Positions 8,886 through 17,443 of a stretch of DNA of 64,000 nt are shown here, piece by piece (the first letter of the stretch is position 1; each line of letters opens with the position of its first letter). The DNA is from Azospirillum halopraeferens DSM 3675. Lineage in GTDB: Bacteria; Pseudomonadota; Alphaproteobacteria; Azospirillales; Azospirillaceae. A program made the translations under genes and the position numbers. The stretch covers positions 1 through 64,000 of the forward strand of contig NZ_KE386931.1 in assembly GCF_000429625.1 (NCBI RefSeq). Reading direction: 5' to 3'. A model generated the notes under the pieces. That model was not told the origin of the DNA. It searched no databases and saw only the letters and a program-made list of their open reading frames with translations.

Positions 8886-9152
8886 CCGTCGTCTCCTTCA
8901 CCTGCTGGATGGGCCCCGAGCCCCGCCGCGCCTCCCTGTCCGTCCCGGCCGGCGATGCCCGGCCCGATCGCGCATTGTGTGGGACTCGCCTCAACAATGT
9001 TGGATGCTACACGCCGGATTGGAGGGTTTACAACACCAAACCGCTGCATCATGATGAACCTCACACAAAGAAAGCGGCATAACCAACAGTGGACCACAGT
9101 GGTGCACGCCACGACGGAAAGCCGCCGAACCGAGGAGGGAGAGCGGAAGGCC
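8886..9152. promoter_or_regulatory. Divergent control region between transporter and kinase operons
   Basis: This gap must hold promoters for both directions. It contains an 11-base palindrome CAACAATGTTG at 8992-9002. Two copies of ACAGTGG lie 10 bases apart at 9086-9092 and 9096-9102, inside AACAGTGGACCA (9085-9096). The same 12-mer occurs once more, at 22069-22080, before a second operon of the locus. A purine-rich ribosome binding site (GAGGAGGGA) lies just before the ATG at 9153. The binding protein is unknown; the DeoR and AraC products are candidates. Confidence 0.55.
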
Positions 9153-10154
9153 ATGGCTGGCGAGTATGCTCCGGAGGTCCTGACGGACCTTGAGGCGGCG
9201 GTCCGCGCCGCGCTTCCCGTCTGGTCTCTGTCGCCGCGCAGCGACGTCCGGCTTCTCAACGTGTCGGAAAATGCGACCTACCTCCTGAGCGACCCCGACG
9301 ACGGCCGCAACCTGGTGCTGCGGGTCCATCGCCGCGGTTACCACACGCCGGACGAGATCCGGTCGGAGCTGGCGTGGATCCGCGCCCTGCAGGCGGAGCG
9401 GGTGATCGACACCCCGGCGCTGGTGCCCGGCCGCGACGGCGAACTGCTGCAGCGCATCGAATCCCCGGCCGGGTGGCCGGCCCGTCACGCCGTGGCGTTC
9501 GAGTACGTGCCGGGACGCGAGCCGGAGCCGAACGCCGATCTGGTGCCGTGGTTCCGCACGCTGGGCGCGCTGACCGCGCGCATGCACATCCACGCCCGCT
9601 CCTGGCCTCTGCCGCCGGGGTTCCGCCGCAAGACCTGGGATTGCGAGGCCATGTTCGGGGAACGGCCGTTGTGGGGGCCGTGGCGCGCCGGCCTGGGCCT
9701 CGACGCCGAAGGCACCGCCCTGATGGAGCGGGCCATCGCCCTGATCGCCCGCCGCCTCGCCCGCTTCGGCACGGAGAGCGACCGCTTCGGGCTGGTCCAC
9801 GCGGACCTGCGGCTGGCCAACCTGCTGGTCGACGGCGCGACCATGCGCGTCATCGACTTCGACGACTGCGGGGTGAGCTGGTACCTCTACGACTTTGCCA
9901 GCGCCGTCAGCTTCTTCGAGCACGAGCCCATCGTCGACGACCTCATGGTCGCCTGGGTGGACGGCTACCGTTCGGTCGCCCCTCTGTCGGACGAGGAGGC
10001 GCGCGAGCTTCCCGTCTTCGTCGCCATGCGCCGCTTCCTGCTGGTCGCTTGGCTCGCCTCCCATTCCGAGGTGCCGCTGGCGCAGGAGATGGGCGTCGAC
10101 TACACGCGCGGCGCGCTCGCCATGGCCGAGCGGCTGCTGACGACCCATTCCTGA
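9153..10154 (+). CDS. APH/choline-kinase-fold small-molecule kinase
   Basis: A 333-residue protein of the aminoglycoside-phosphotransferase fold. The catalytic motif HADLRLANLL gives His216, Asp218 and Asn223, and the metal-binding DFD is at 235-237. Chromosomal members of this size include homoserine kinase II, hydroxylysine kinase and choline/ethanolamine kinase, so antibiotic resistance is not implied. The ATG at 9153 has a strong GAGGAGGGA site; the longer frame from 8955 runs through the control region. It starts the rightward operon with an SDR and the diol dehydratase. A role in phosphorylating an amino alcohol or polyol is plausible (inference). Confidence 0.85.
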   Translation: MAGEYAPEVLTDLEAAVRAALPVWSLSPRSDVRLLNVSENATYLLSDPDDGRNLVLRVHRRGYHTPDEIRSELAWIRALQAERVIDTPALVPGRDGELLQRIESPAGWPARHAVAFEYVPGREPEPNADLVPWFRTLGALTARMHIHARSWPLPPGFRRKTWDCEAMFGERPLWGPWRAGLGLDAEGTALMERAIALIARRLARFGTESDRFGLVHADLRLANLLVDGATMRVIDFDDCGVSWYLYDFASAVSFFEHEPIVDDLMVAWVDGYRSVAPLSDEEARELPVFVAMRRFLLVAWLASHSEVPLAQEMGVDYTRGALAMAERLLTTHS

Positions 10155-10199
10155 CCACCGCTCCACCTGCCCCCGTCCGGTTCCCGCCAGCCAGGAGAA

Positions 10200-11000
10200 A
10201 TGCCCATGTTCACCTCACTCGCAGGCCGTTCCGTCATCGTCACCGGCGCCAGCAAGGGCATCGGCCGGGGCATCGCCCGGCGCTTCGGGGCCGTCGGCTG
10301 CAAGGTGCTCGCGGTGTCGCGCCACCTCGCCGAGGCCGAGGCCGTGGCCGCCGATATCCGCGGGGCCGGCGGCACCGCCGAGGCCTTCGCCGCCGATGTG
10401 TCGCGGCCGGAGGACTGCGAGGCCATGGCGGCGGTGGCGGAGCAGGCGCTGGGCGGCATCGACATCCTGTGCGCCAACGCCGGAATCTTCCCGGCGGCGA
10501 AGCTGGGCGCCATGACCGAGGCCGACTTCGACCTGGTCATGGGCACCAACCTGAAGGGCACCTTCCTGTCGGTCTCCGCCTGCCTGCCGGCCATGAAGGC
10601 GAAGCGGCGCGGCCGCATCGTCGTCACGTCCTCGATCACCGGGCCGATCACCGGCTATCCCGGCTGGTCGCACTACGGCGCCAGCAAGGCCGGCCAGCTC
10701 GGCTTCGTGCGCACCGCCGCCATCGAGCTGGCGCCTTACGGCATCACCATCAACGCGGTCCAGCCCGGCAACATCAAGACCGAGGGACTGGACGGCATCG
10801 GCGGCGATTACATCGCCAAGATGGAGGCCTCGATCCCCATGAAGCGGCTGGGCACGGTCGACGACATCGCCAACGCCGCGCTCTTCTTCGCCAGCGACGA
10901 GGCCGCCTACATCACGGGCCAGGCCATCGTGATCGACGGTGGGCAGGTCCTGCCGGAATCGCTGATGGCGCTGGAGGAGATGGACGTGGTCCCGGCCTGA
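10200..11000 (+). CDS. SDR-family oxidoreductase (FabG-like)
   Basis: This 266-residue classical SDR has the cofactor motif TGASKGIG at residues 15-22 and NAG at 93-95. The catalytic serine is near 144-145, and Tyr159 and Lys163 lie in YGASK. The motif style and a basic residue after the second strand suggest NADPH or NADH use on a hydroxyl group, as in 3-oxoacyl-reductase-like catabolic enzymes. A GGAGAA site precedes the ATG at 10200; the second ATG two codons later is possible. It sits between the kinase and the dehydratase in one operon, where it could reduce or oxidise the aldehyde or alcohol of the pathway. Confidence 0.9.
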   Translation: MPMFTSLAGRSVIVTGASKGIGRGIARRFGAVGCKVLAVSRHLAEAEAVAADIRGAGGTAEAFAADVSRPEDCEAMAAVAEQALGGIDILCANAGIFPAAKLGAMTEADFDLVMGTNLKGTFLSVSACLPAMKAKRRGRIVVTSSITGPITGYPGWSHYGASKAGQLGFVRTAAIELAPYGITINAVQPGNIKTEGLDGIGGDYIAKMEASIPMKRLGTVDDIANAALFFASDEAAYITGQAIVIDGGQVLPESLMALEEMDVVPA

Positions 11001-11065
11001 CCGGCGCGCGCGTCCCGGACATCCGGGCGGCCACCGGCGGCCGCCGCATCGAGGGGTAGCCTGCC

Positions 11066-13339
11066 ATGCCCACGCCAAACCGCTGGCGCCGCTTCGCCGA
11101 ATGGGACGAGCGGCCGCTGCGCCTCGACCGCTTCGCCGTGGAGGACGCGGCGAACGGCTTCGCCGCGGTTGCCGGCCTGCGTGACCCCGAGCCGGGGCTG
11201 ACGCTGGAAGGCGGCGCCGTCGCCGTGATGGACGGCGTGTCGGCGGCCGAGTTCGACATGATCGACACGTTCATCGCCACCCATCACCTCGACCCCGAGG
11301 TGGCGCCGGAGGCCATGGCCCTGCCGTCGCAGACGGTGGCGCGTATGCTGGTGGACGTCAACGTGCCGCGGGCCGAGCTGGTGCGGCTGGCCCGCGGCAT
11401 GACGCCGGCCAAGCTCGCCGACGTGGTGGCGCGGCTGAACGCGGCCGAGATCACCTTCGCCTACGCCAAGATGCGGGCGCGCGCCACGCCCGGCAACCAG
11501 GCCCACGTCACCAACGCCAAGGACGACCCGTTGCAGCTTGCGGCCGACGCGGCGACCGCCGTCGCCTTCGGCTTCGACGAGATCGAGACGACCATGCGGG
11601 TGTCGCGCAACGCCTGGTCCAACGCGCTCGCCTGCTGCGTCGGGGCGGCGGTCGGTCGGTCGGGCACCCTGTTCCAGTGCTCCTCGGAGGAGGCGGAGGA
11701 GCTGCGCATCGCCATGGCCGGCTTCACCTCCTACGCCGAGACCGTCTCGGTCTACGGCACGGAGCGGACCTTCGTCGACGGCGACGACACGCCGTGGTCC
11801 AAGGCCTTCCTGGCCGCCGCCTACGCCTCGCGCGGGATCAAGATGCGGTGCACGTCGGGCGCCGGGTCGGAGCTGCTGATGGGCTATCACGAGAGCAAGT
11901 CGCTCCTCTACCTGGAGGCCCGCTGCCTGTGCCTGCAGCGTGCCATGGGGGTGCAGGGCACTCAGAACGGCGGCATCGACGGGGCTCCGCTCGCCTCCAC
12001 CATTCCCGGCGGCGTGCGGGAGTTGATGGCGGAGAATCTTCTGGCGGTCTGGCTCGACCTGGAGTGCGCCTCCGGCAACGACGCGCGCACGTCGGAATCG
12101 GAGATCCGCATCGGTGCCAAGATCCTGCCCTACCTGATCGCCGGCTCGGACCTCATCTGCTCCGGCTTCGGGTCGATCCTGAAGTACGACAACTCCTTCA
12201 ACCCGTCGCTGTTCAACGGTGAGGAGATGGAGGACTACCTGGTCCTGCAGCGCGACTTCGAGGCGGACGGCGGCCTGACGCCGCGTGACGAGCCGGCCGT
12301 TCTGGCGGTCCGCCGGCGGGCGGTGGAGGTGCTGGCGGGCGTGCTGGAGGCGCTCGGCCTCGGCTCGGCCGATCCGGCCCGGCTCGACAGCGTCGTCTTC
12401 GCCTCCGGCTCCGACGAGACCGACAGCTACCGCCCCGGCGAGGTGGCGGTGCTGAGCGACGCCATCCAGCGGCGCAGCATCACCGTCATCGACGTGCTGA
12501 ACGCCATGACGGCGCGCGGCTTCCGCGAGGAGGCGGACAACCTGCTGTCCCTGCTGAAGCTCCGGGTCTCGGGAGACTATCTGCAGACCGCGGCAGTGGT
12601 GCGCGGCGGCCGCGTCGTCAGCGCCGTCAACGATCCCAACGATTATCGCGGCCCGGGCACCGGCTACCGCCTGTCGGCGCAGCGGCGGGCCGAGATCCAC
12701 GCCATCCGCGACGTTCTCGACCGCGACGCGGTGCTGCGCGCCGCCGCCCGCCAGAGCCGGCGCGAGGCCGGGCGAATCGCCTACCGCACCATGGGCCCGG
12801 CGGCGCGCGGCACCGACCCGCGCGAGGTGGTCATCGGCATCAGTCCCGCCTTCGGCACGCGGCTCTACGAGACGCTGGCCGGCCACGTCCTGTCGGACGT
12901 GCTGCGCAACCTGATCGACGGCATTGCCGCCCGTGGGCTGGCGGCGCGGGTGGTGCGCCTGCGGCACACCGCCGACACCTCCTTCCTGGGCTTGGCGGCG
13001 GCGCGGCTGTCGGGATCGGGGATCGGCATCGGCATCCAGGCCAAGGGCACCGCGGTGATCCACGGCCACGACCGGCTGCCGCACAACAACCTGGAGCTCT
13101 TCTCCAACGCCCCGATCACCACGCTGGCCCACTACCGCCGCCTGGGCGAGAACGCCGCGGCTCTGGCGCTGGGCGAGTGGCCGGAACCCGTGGTCGTGCC
13201 GCAGCGGGGCGAGGCCATGGGGGCGCGCTACCACGCCCAGGTCGCCCTCATCTACGCCATCGAGACCGGGTTGGTGGAGGACGGCGCCAGCCCCGAGCAG
13301 GTGGCGGTCACCTTCCTTGAGGGAGCTACCGTGCCATGA
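11066..13339 (+). CDS. B12-dependent diol/glycerol dehydratase, fused large and medium subunits
   Basis: A 757-residue protein. Residues 1 to ~560 follow the large subunit of coenzyme-B12 diol/glycerol dehydratase (PduC/DhaB1), with stretches such as QQAHVTN-like NQAHVTNAKD, SVYGTE, DGDDTPWSKAFLA and SAVNDPNDY. Residues ~585-757 follow the medium subunit (PduD/DhaB2), including RLSGSGIGIGIQAKGT and NNLELF. The subunits are separate genes in classical pdu and dha operons; here they are one polypeptide. The reaction expected is radical dehydration of a vicinal diol (or glycerol) to an aldehyde. The small-subunit gene overlaps its stop codon. No reactivating factor and no microcompartment shell gene is in the window. 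Confidence 0.93.
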   Translation: MPTPNRWRRFAEWDERPLRLDRFAVEDAANGFAAVAGLRDPEPGLTLEGGAVAVMDGVSAAEFDMIDTFIATHHLDPEVAPEAMALPSQTVARMLVDVNVPRAELVRLARGMTPAKLADVVARLNAAEITFAYAKMRARATPGNQAHVTNAKDDPLQLAADAATAVAFGFDEIETTMRVSRNAWSNALACCVGAAVGRSGTLFQCSSEEAEELRIAMAGFTSYAETVSVYGTERTFVDGDDTPWSKAFLAAAYASRGIKMRCTSGAGSELLMGYHESKSLLYLEARCLCLQRAMGVQGTQNGGIDGAPLASTIPGGVRELMAENLLAVWLDLECASGNDARTSESEIRIGAKILPYLIAGSDLICSGFGSILKYDNSFNPSLFNGEEMEDYLVLQRDFEADGGLTPRDEPAVLAVRRRAVEVLAGVLEALGLGSADPARLDSVVFASGSDETDSYRPGEVAVLSDAIQRRSITVIDVLNAMTARGFREEADNLLSLLKLRVSGDYLQTAAVVRGGRVVSAVNDPNDYRGPGTGYRLSAQRRAEIHAIRDVLDRDAVLRAAARQSRREAGRIAYRTMGPAARGTDPREVVIGISPAFGTRLYETLAGHVLSDVLRNLIDGIAARGLAARVVRLRHTADTSFLGLAAARLSGSGIGIGIQAKGTAVIHGHDRLPHNNLELFSNAPITTLAHYRRLGENAAALALGEWPEPVVVPQRGEAMGARYHAQVALIYAIETGLVEDGASPEQVAVTFLEGATVP

Positions 13340-13776
13340 CCGACCCTGTCCCGCCGCAGGCCCTGGGAACCGGTGACTATCCGCTGTCGGAGAAGCGTCC
13401 CGACTTGGTGAGGACTGCCACGGGCAAGCCGCTCGACTCCCTCACGCTCGACGCCATTGCCGCTGGCGCGGTCGGCCTCGCCGACCTCGCCATCACCCCG
13501 CAGGCCCTGACGATGCAGGCGGCGATTGCCCGCGCCGCCGGCCGCGAGACCCTGGCGCGCAACTTCGAGCGCGCCGCCGAGCTGGTCGGCGTGCCACAGG
13601 ACGTGATCCTGGAGACCTACGAGCTGCTGCGGCCCGGCCGCGCCAAGGACAAGCAGACTCTGCTCGATGCCGCCACCCGCCTGCGCCGCGATTACGGCGC
13701 CGACCGGATCGCCGCCTTCGTGGAGGAGGCCGCCGCGGTCTACGAGCGCCGCAAACTCTTCACCTACCGGTTCTGA
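13336..13776 (+). CDS. B12-dependent diol/glycerol dehydratase, small subunit
   Basis: A 146-residue protein matching the small subunit (PduE/DhaB3) of B12-dependent dehydratases. Recognisable parts are DYPLSEKRPDLVRTATGK near the N-terminus, the QALTMQAAIARAAGR helix and the ILETYELLRPGRAKD segment. The ATG overlaps the TGA of the fused large-medium gene (ATGA), which indicates translational coupling and equal production of the subunits. It should assemble with that protein into the active holoenzyme. It ends 79 bases before the convergent AraC-type regulator gene. Confidence 0.92.
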   Translation: MTDPVPPQALGTGDYPLSEKRPDLVRTATGKPLDSLTLDAIAAGAVGLADLAITPQALTMQAAIARAAGRETLARNFERAAELVGVPQDVILETYELLRPGRAKDKQTLLDAATRLRRDYGADRIAAFVEEAAAVYERRKLFTYRF

Positions 13777-13855
13777 CGGGGTACCCAACTCCGGACAGGG
13801 TGGTGCGGCGAGGCCACGCGGGCGAGGGATTTGCAACAGATCCCCGCCGACCTCA

Positions 13856-14788
13856 TCATCCGCGCGCCGCCCGCGGCGTCTTGCCGAAGCGCGCCTTGAA
13901 CATGCGGCTGAACGACGACTGGTCGGGAAAGCCCCAACGCACGGCGATCTCCGTGATCGAGGCCTGCGGGTTCATCTGCAGGCTGCGCCGGCATTCGTCG
14001 AGCCGGCGATCACGCACGTATCCCGCGAAGGTGTGCCCGGCTTCGCCGAGGACCTGGTAGAGGTAGCTGCGCGACATGCACAGCGCGCGGCTGGCCGTCT
14101 CCACCGACAGGTCCTCGTCGGCCAGGTGCGCGTCGATGTGGGAGAGGATGCGCTGCAGGGCGGTGCGGTGGCCGTTGCGGCGCGGTCCGCCCGGATCGTC
14201 GGGGCTGCGGCTCACCGCGCGGGCGATCAACGTCGAGAGCTGGTCGGCCGCCATGTCCTGGATGTCGGCCAATTCCAGCGGGCTGATCGACTCGAGCGCC
14301 TGCATGTAGAGGGACGCGATCCGGCCGCTGCCGGCGTCGCCGCGCAGGACCGACGTGGCCGGGCGCCCCAGCGCCCCCATGCGGTGGCGCAGGAGGTGCT
14401 CGGGCAGGGTCACGCAGAAGATTCGGAAACGGGAGCCGAAGGTGACGGTGAAGGCGGACGCCGTGTCGAGCAGATAGATGTCGCCGGAGCGCACCCGCGT
14501 CGCCTCGCCGAACTGTTCGACCATCACCTCGCCTTCCAGCACCAGATTGGCGAAGAACGAGACCTCGCTCTGCCGGTGGATGCCCTGGCGGGTCAGGTGG
14601 ACGGGGTGGGCATCGGCCTCGACGACGGACGCGTGCATCGCGCGCAAGGCCAGACTGTCGATACGCCCGCGGAAGCGCCCGCAGTCGCCTTCGGGCTGCA
14701 GCGGCACGAACGCGTCGCAGATGGCGTCACGCCAGTAGGCGAACTGCTCGTGCTCGCGCACATCCTCCGTCGTCCACGTGGAGCGCAT
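13856..14788 (-). CDS. AraC-family transcriptional regulator
   Basis: A 310-residue regulator. Residues 1 to ~190 form an AraC_binding_2-like (cupin) sensor domain. Residues ~205-305 hold two helix-turn-helix units, the second ending in the family signature with FPDQSSFSRMFKARFGKTP. The ATG at 14788 is preceded by a GGGAGG site in the minus direction. The gene is divergent from the first dioxygenase gene, a common arrangement for an activator controlling its neighbour. It probably senses the pathway substrate or an intermediate. Confidence 0.9.
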   Translation of the reverse strand: MRSTWTTEDVREHEQFAYWRDAICDAFVPLQPEGDCGRFRGRIDSLALRAMHASVVEADAHPVHLTRQGIHRQSEVSFFANLVLEGEVMVEQFGEATRVRSGDIYLLDTASAFTVTFGSRFRIFCVTLPEHLLRHRMGALGRPATSVLRGDAGSGRIASLYMQALESISPLELADIQDMAADQLSTLIARAVSRSPDDPGGPRRNGHRTALQRILSHIDAHLADEDLSVETASRALCMSRSYLYQVLGEAGHTFAGYVRDRRLDECRRSLQMNPQASITEIAVRWGFPDQSSFSRMFKARFGKTPRAARG

Positions 14789-14989
14789 GCAACCTCCCAC
14801 TGCCATCTGTTGCGGCATTTCGTCGCATTCGATCACGGGCGGGCACACCCGGGCAACAGCAATCCGGTGGCACGCCGGAAACGACGTTCCGGACGCGGCA
14901 CACAAAGATGATGGACGGCACGCACAATCCGCTGTCCGGAGCGCTGCTACACTCCCTGCCAGGCCAGCGGCTGACGGTGCGGAGGGGAC
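14789..14989. promoter_or_regulatory. Divergent control region between AraC regulator and dioxygenase operon
   Basis: This 201-base gap separates the AraC gene from the rightward dioxygenase-ligase-transporter operon. A TGCTACACT sequence near 14943-14951 resembles a -10 element, and a similar GCTACAC occurs in the 8.9-9.15 kb control region. A GGAGGGGAC ribosome site precedes the ATG at 14990. The AACAGTGGACCA motif of the other control regions is not present here. Confidence 0.4.
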
Positions 14990-15829
14990 ATGCTCAACGA
15001 GCAGCGGATAGCGGAGCATCGCGAGCGGATCGCGCGCGACGGCTACACCATCGTCGAGGGTGCGGTCGACGAGGCGACCCGCCGTGCCCTGGTCGACGCC
15101 CTGGAACGCGTCGAGCGCGAGCAGGGGATCGGTTTCGCCAGGACGAGCTTCGAGGGGCGGCGCACCGTCCGCATCTACAACCTGCTGGCGCGCGACGAGG
15201 CGTTCTGGCCGGCGCCGCTGCACGACCATGTCCTGCCCGTCGCCGAGGCGGTCCTCGACCGGGAGCTCCTGCTGTCCTCGCTGTCCGCCATCACGCTGGC
15301 GCCGGGGCAGGAGGCGCAACCCATGCACGAGGACACCCAGCAGATTCCGCTGCCGCGCCCGCACGTGCCGATCGCCATCAACGCACTGTGGGCGCTCACC
15401 GACTTCACCGAGGAGAACGGCGCCACCCGCATCGTGCCGGGCAGCCACCGGTTCGACGCGCCGCCCGCGTACGGCGGGACGTACGACACCATCGCCGCCG
15501 AGATGCCGGCCGGCAGCGTGATGATCTTCGACAGCCAGCTCTGGCACGCCGGCGGCGCCAACCGCACCGACCGGCGGCGCTTCGCGCTGTCCTGCTACTA
15601 CTGCGCCGGCTGGGTGCGCCAGCAGGAGAACCTGCTGCTCGGTATCCCGCAGGAGACGGCCATGCGGTTTCCCCGGCGCCTGCAGGAGCTGTGCGGCTAC
15701 TCCGTCTACAAGGGCCAGTACGGCCACATCGACAACCGCGACCCGATCGAGCGGCTGGGCCGCGAGCGCGCCCGCGCCATGGTGTGGGAGGCGAGCGACC
15801 GCAAGCGCTCGGCCGGCGCCGATGCCTGA
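14990..15829 (+). CDS. PhyH-family Fe(II)/2-oxoglutarate dioxygenase
   Basis: This 279-residue protein belongs to the phytanoyl-CoA dioxygenase (PhyH) superfamily. The iron-binding facial triad is visible as His113 and Asp115 (MHED) and the distal His186 (LWHAGG). A nearby arginine (NRTDRRR) can bind the 2-oxoglutarate carboxylate. Such enzymes hydroxylate C-H bonds with O2 in the cytoplasm. The stop overlaps the start of the acyl-CoA ligase gene, so the two are translationally coupled. A CoA ester or its free acid as substrate is plausible, but related PhyH enzymes act on many small molecules. Confidence 0.88.
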   Translation: MLNEQRIAEHRERIARDGYTIVEGAVDEATRRALVDALERVEREQGIGFARTSFEGRRTVRIYNLLARDEAFWPAPLHDHVLPVAEAVLDRELLLSSLSAITLAPGQEAQPMHEDTQQIPLPRPHVPIAINALWALTDFTEENGATRIVPGSHRFDAPPAYGGTYDTIAAEMPAGSVMIFDSQLWHAGGANRTDRRRFALSCYYCAGWVRQQENLLLGIPQETAMRFPRRLQELCGYSVYKGQYGHIDNRDPIERLGRERARAMVWEASDRKRSAGADA

Positions 15830-17396
15830 GGCGGCGGTGGCCGACAGCGGGACGCTGCCGCGGGTTCCGGCCTCGGTCGTCCACATGCTGGCCGAGGCGG
15901 CGGACAGCCACGCCCAGTCCCCCGCCGTGACCTTCGGCGACACGACGCTCACCTACGCCGCGCTTCTGCGCGCCGTCGCCGGCCTGGCGTTGCAATGGCG
16001 GGACGTGGTCGGCGCGGGCGAGCGCATTGCGCTGGTGATGGGCAACTCGCTGGATCTGGTCGTCGCCACCTACGCGGCGCACGCCGCCGGGGCGCAGGTG
16101 GTGCCGCTCAACCCGTCCTACACGGCGCGGGAGATCGGCGCCATGCTGGAGGACGCCCGGCCGCGGCTGGTCGTCTACGACGCCGGCGTGGCCGCCGACG
16201 TGCACGGGTTTTGCGCGGCCCTCGGCGTCGCGGCGGTGGTCTGCGCGGGCAGCAGCGGCACGGCGCTGGCGATGGAACACGCGGCCGGCTCCGCCCGCCT
16301 GCCGGCGGAGCTGCCCGGCCACGACGATCTCGCCACCCTGCAGTACACGGGCGGCACCACCGGCCGCTCAAAGGGCGTCAACATTCTGCACCGCCAGCTC
16401 GCGGTGAACCTCGCCCAACGCGAGGCGGTGCTGCCGACCGAGCGGGGCGGCGAGGTGGCGCTGTGCTCGATGCCGCTGTTCCACGTGTCGGCGGTGTCCA
16501 TGTGCCTGCACCTGGCGTGCTACGCCGCGTCGCACCTCGTGGTGCTGCCGCGCTACCGGCCCGACCGGGTGATCGAGGCCATCGCCCGCCATCGCGTCAC
16601 GCTGATGTCGGCCGGCCCCACCATCTTCCGCGGCCTGCTGGCGCACGACCGCCTGGGCGCCACCGACCTCGCCAGCCTGCGCTACTGCTACTCCGGCTCG
16701 GCGCCCCTGCCCGAAGCGACGCTGCGCGGCTGGGAGGAGGCGACCGGCGGCACCATCCTGGAGGGCTACGGCATGACCGAGGCCGGGCCGGTGCTGAGCT
16801 ACAACCCCGTGCACGGCGCGCGCAAGGTGGGATCGGTCGGGCCGGCGGTGCCATGCAGCGAGATGCAGATCGTCGACGCCGATGATGGAACGCGCCGCCT
16901 GGGCCGCGGCGAGACCGGGGAGATCCGCGTGCGCGGGCCGCACGTCATGGCCGGATACCGGAACCGCCCGGACGCCGACGCCGAGGCGTTGCGCGACGGC
17001 TGGCTCTACACCGGCGACATCGGCCACCTCGACGGCGACGGCTACCTGTTCATCACCGGCCGCAAGAAGGAGACCATCAACGTCGGCGGCTACAAGGTCT
17101 ACCCGCGCGAGGTGGAGGAGGTGCTGTTCGAGCACCCCGCCGTCCAGGACGCGGCGGTCTTCGGGGCGCCCGACGGCTACTACGGCCAGGTCGTCCACGC
17201 CTATGTGGTGCCGCGCGACGGCATGGCCGTCCGCCCGGCCGAGCTGGTCGAGCACTGCCGCCGGGGGCTCGTCCGCTACAAGGTTCCGCGCGCCATCGCG
17301 CTCACCGACGCCCTGCCGAAGACCAGCGTGGGCAAGCTGGCGCGCCGACTGCTCGTCCCGATCCCGGAGGACGGGGAGAGCGTGCGCGCGGACTGA
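15822..17396 (+). CDS. AMP-forming acyl-CoA synthetase (ANL superfamily)
   Basis: A 524-residue adenylate-forming enzyme of normal family length. The P-loop TGGTTGRSKG is near residues 177-186, GYGMTE near 308, YTGD in the hinge region near 396, and a C-terminal lysine motif (PKTSVGKL) marks the catalytic lysine. It activates a carboxylic acid with ATP and joins it to CoA. It overlaps the upstream dioxygenase gene by 8 bases, which suggests consecutive steps. The chain length and type of the acid are not predictable; a short or aromatic acid imported by the adjacent Liv-type system is likely. Confidence 0.92.
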   Translation: MPEAAVADSGTLPRVPASVVHMLAEAADSHAQSPAVTFGDTTLTYAALLRAVAGLALQWRDVVGAGERIALVMGNSLDLVVATYAAHAAGAQVVPLNPSYTAREIGAMLEDARPRLVVYDAGVAADVHGFCAALGVAAVVCAGSSGTALAMEHAAGSARLPAELPGHDDLATLQYTGGTTGRSKGVNILHRQLAVNLAQREAVLPTERGGEVALCSMPLFHVSAVSMCLHLACYAASHLVVLPRYRPDRVIEAIARHRVTLMSAGPTIFRGLLAHDRLGATDLASLRYCYSGSAPLPEATLRGWEEATGGTILEGYGMTEAGPVLSYNPVHGARKVGSVGPAVPCSEMQIVDADDGTRRLGRGETGEIRVRGPHVMAGYRNRPDADAEALRDGWLYTGDIGHLDGDGYLFITGRKKETINVGGYKVYPREVEEVLFEHPAVQDAAVFGAPDGYYGQVVHAYVVPRDGMAVRPAELVEHCRRGLVRYKVPRAIALTDALPKTSVGKLARRLLVPIPEDGESVRAD

Positions 17397-17443
17397 CGAC
17401 GGCTCCGGCCGGAAGGAACAAGAACCAAGGTGGGAGAGAGACG

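Noticed and set aside
5611..8997. 1128-residue minus-strand open frame
   Set aside because: Only its last ~307 codons are the PotB-like permease. The rest is the shadow of the ATPase and binding-protein genes, rich in Arg/Pro/Gly, as GC-rich antisense or off-frame reading gives.
9153..10154. Aminoglycoside-resistance phosphotransferase
   Set aside because: The fold motifs fit, but the catabolic operon context and the length point to a metabolic small-molecule kinase.
10907..13234. 775-residue minus-strand open frame opposite the dehydratase
   Set aside because: It is a His/Arg/Gln-rich antisense shadow of the B12-dependent dehydratase.
11066..13776. Bacterial microcompartment or dehydratase reactivase genes near the dehydratase
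   Set aside because: No shell-protein (BMC) sequence and no DdrA/DdrB-like gene is present in the window.
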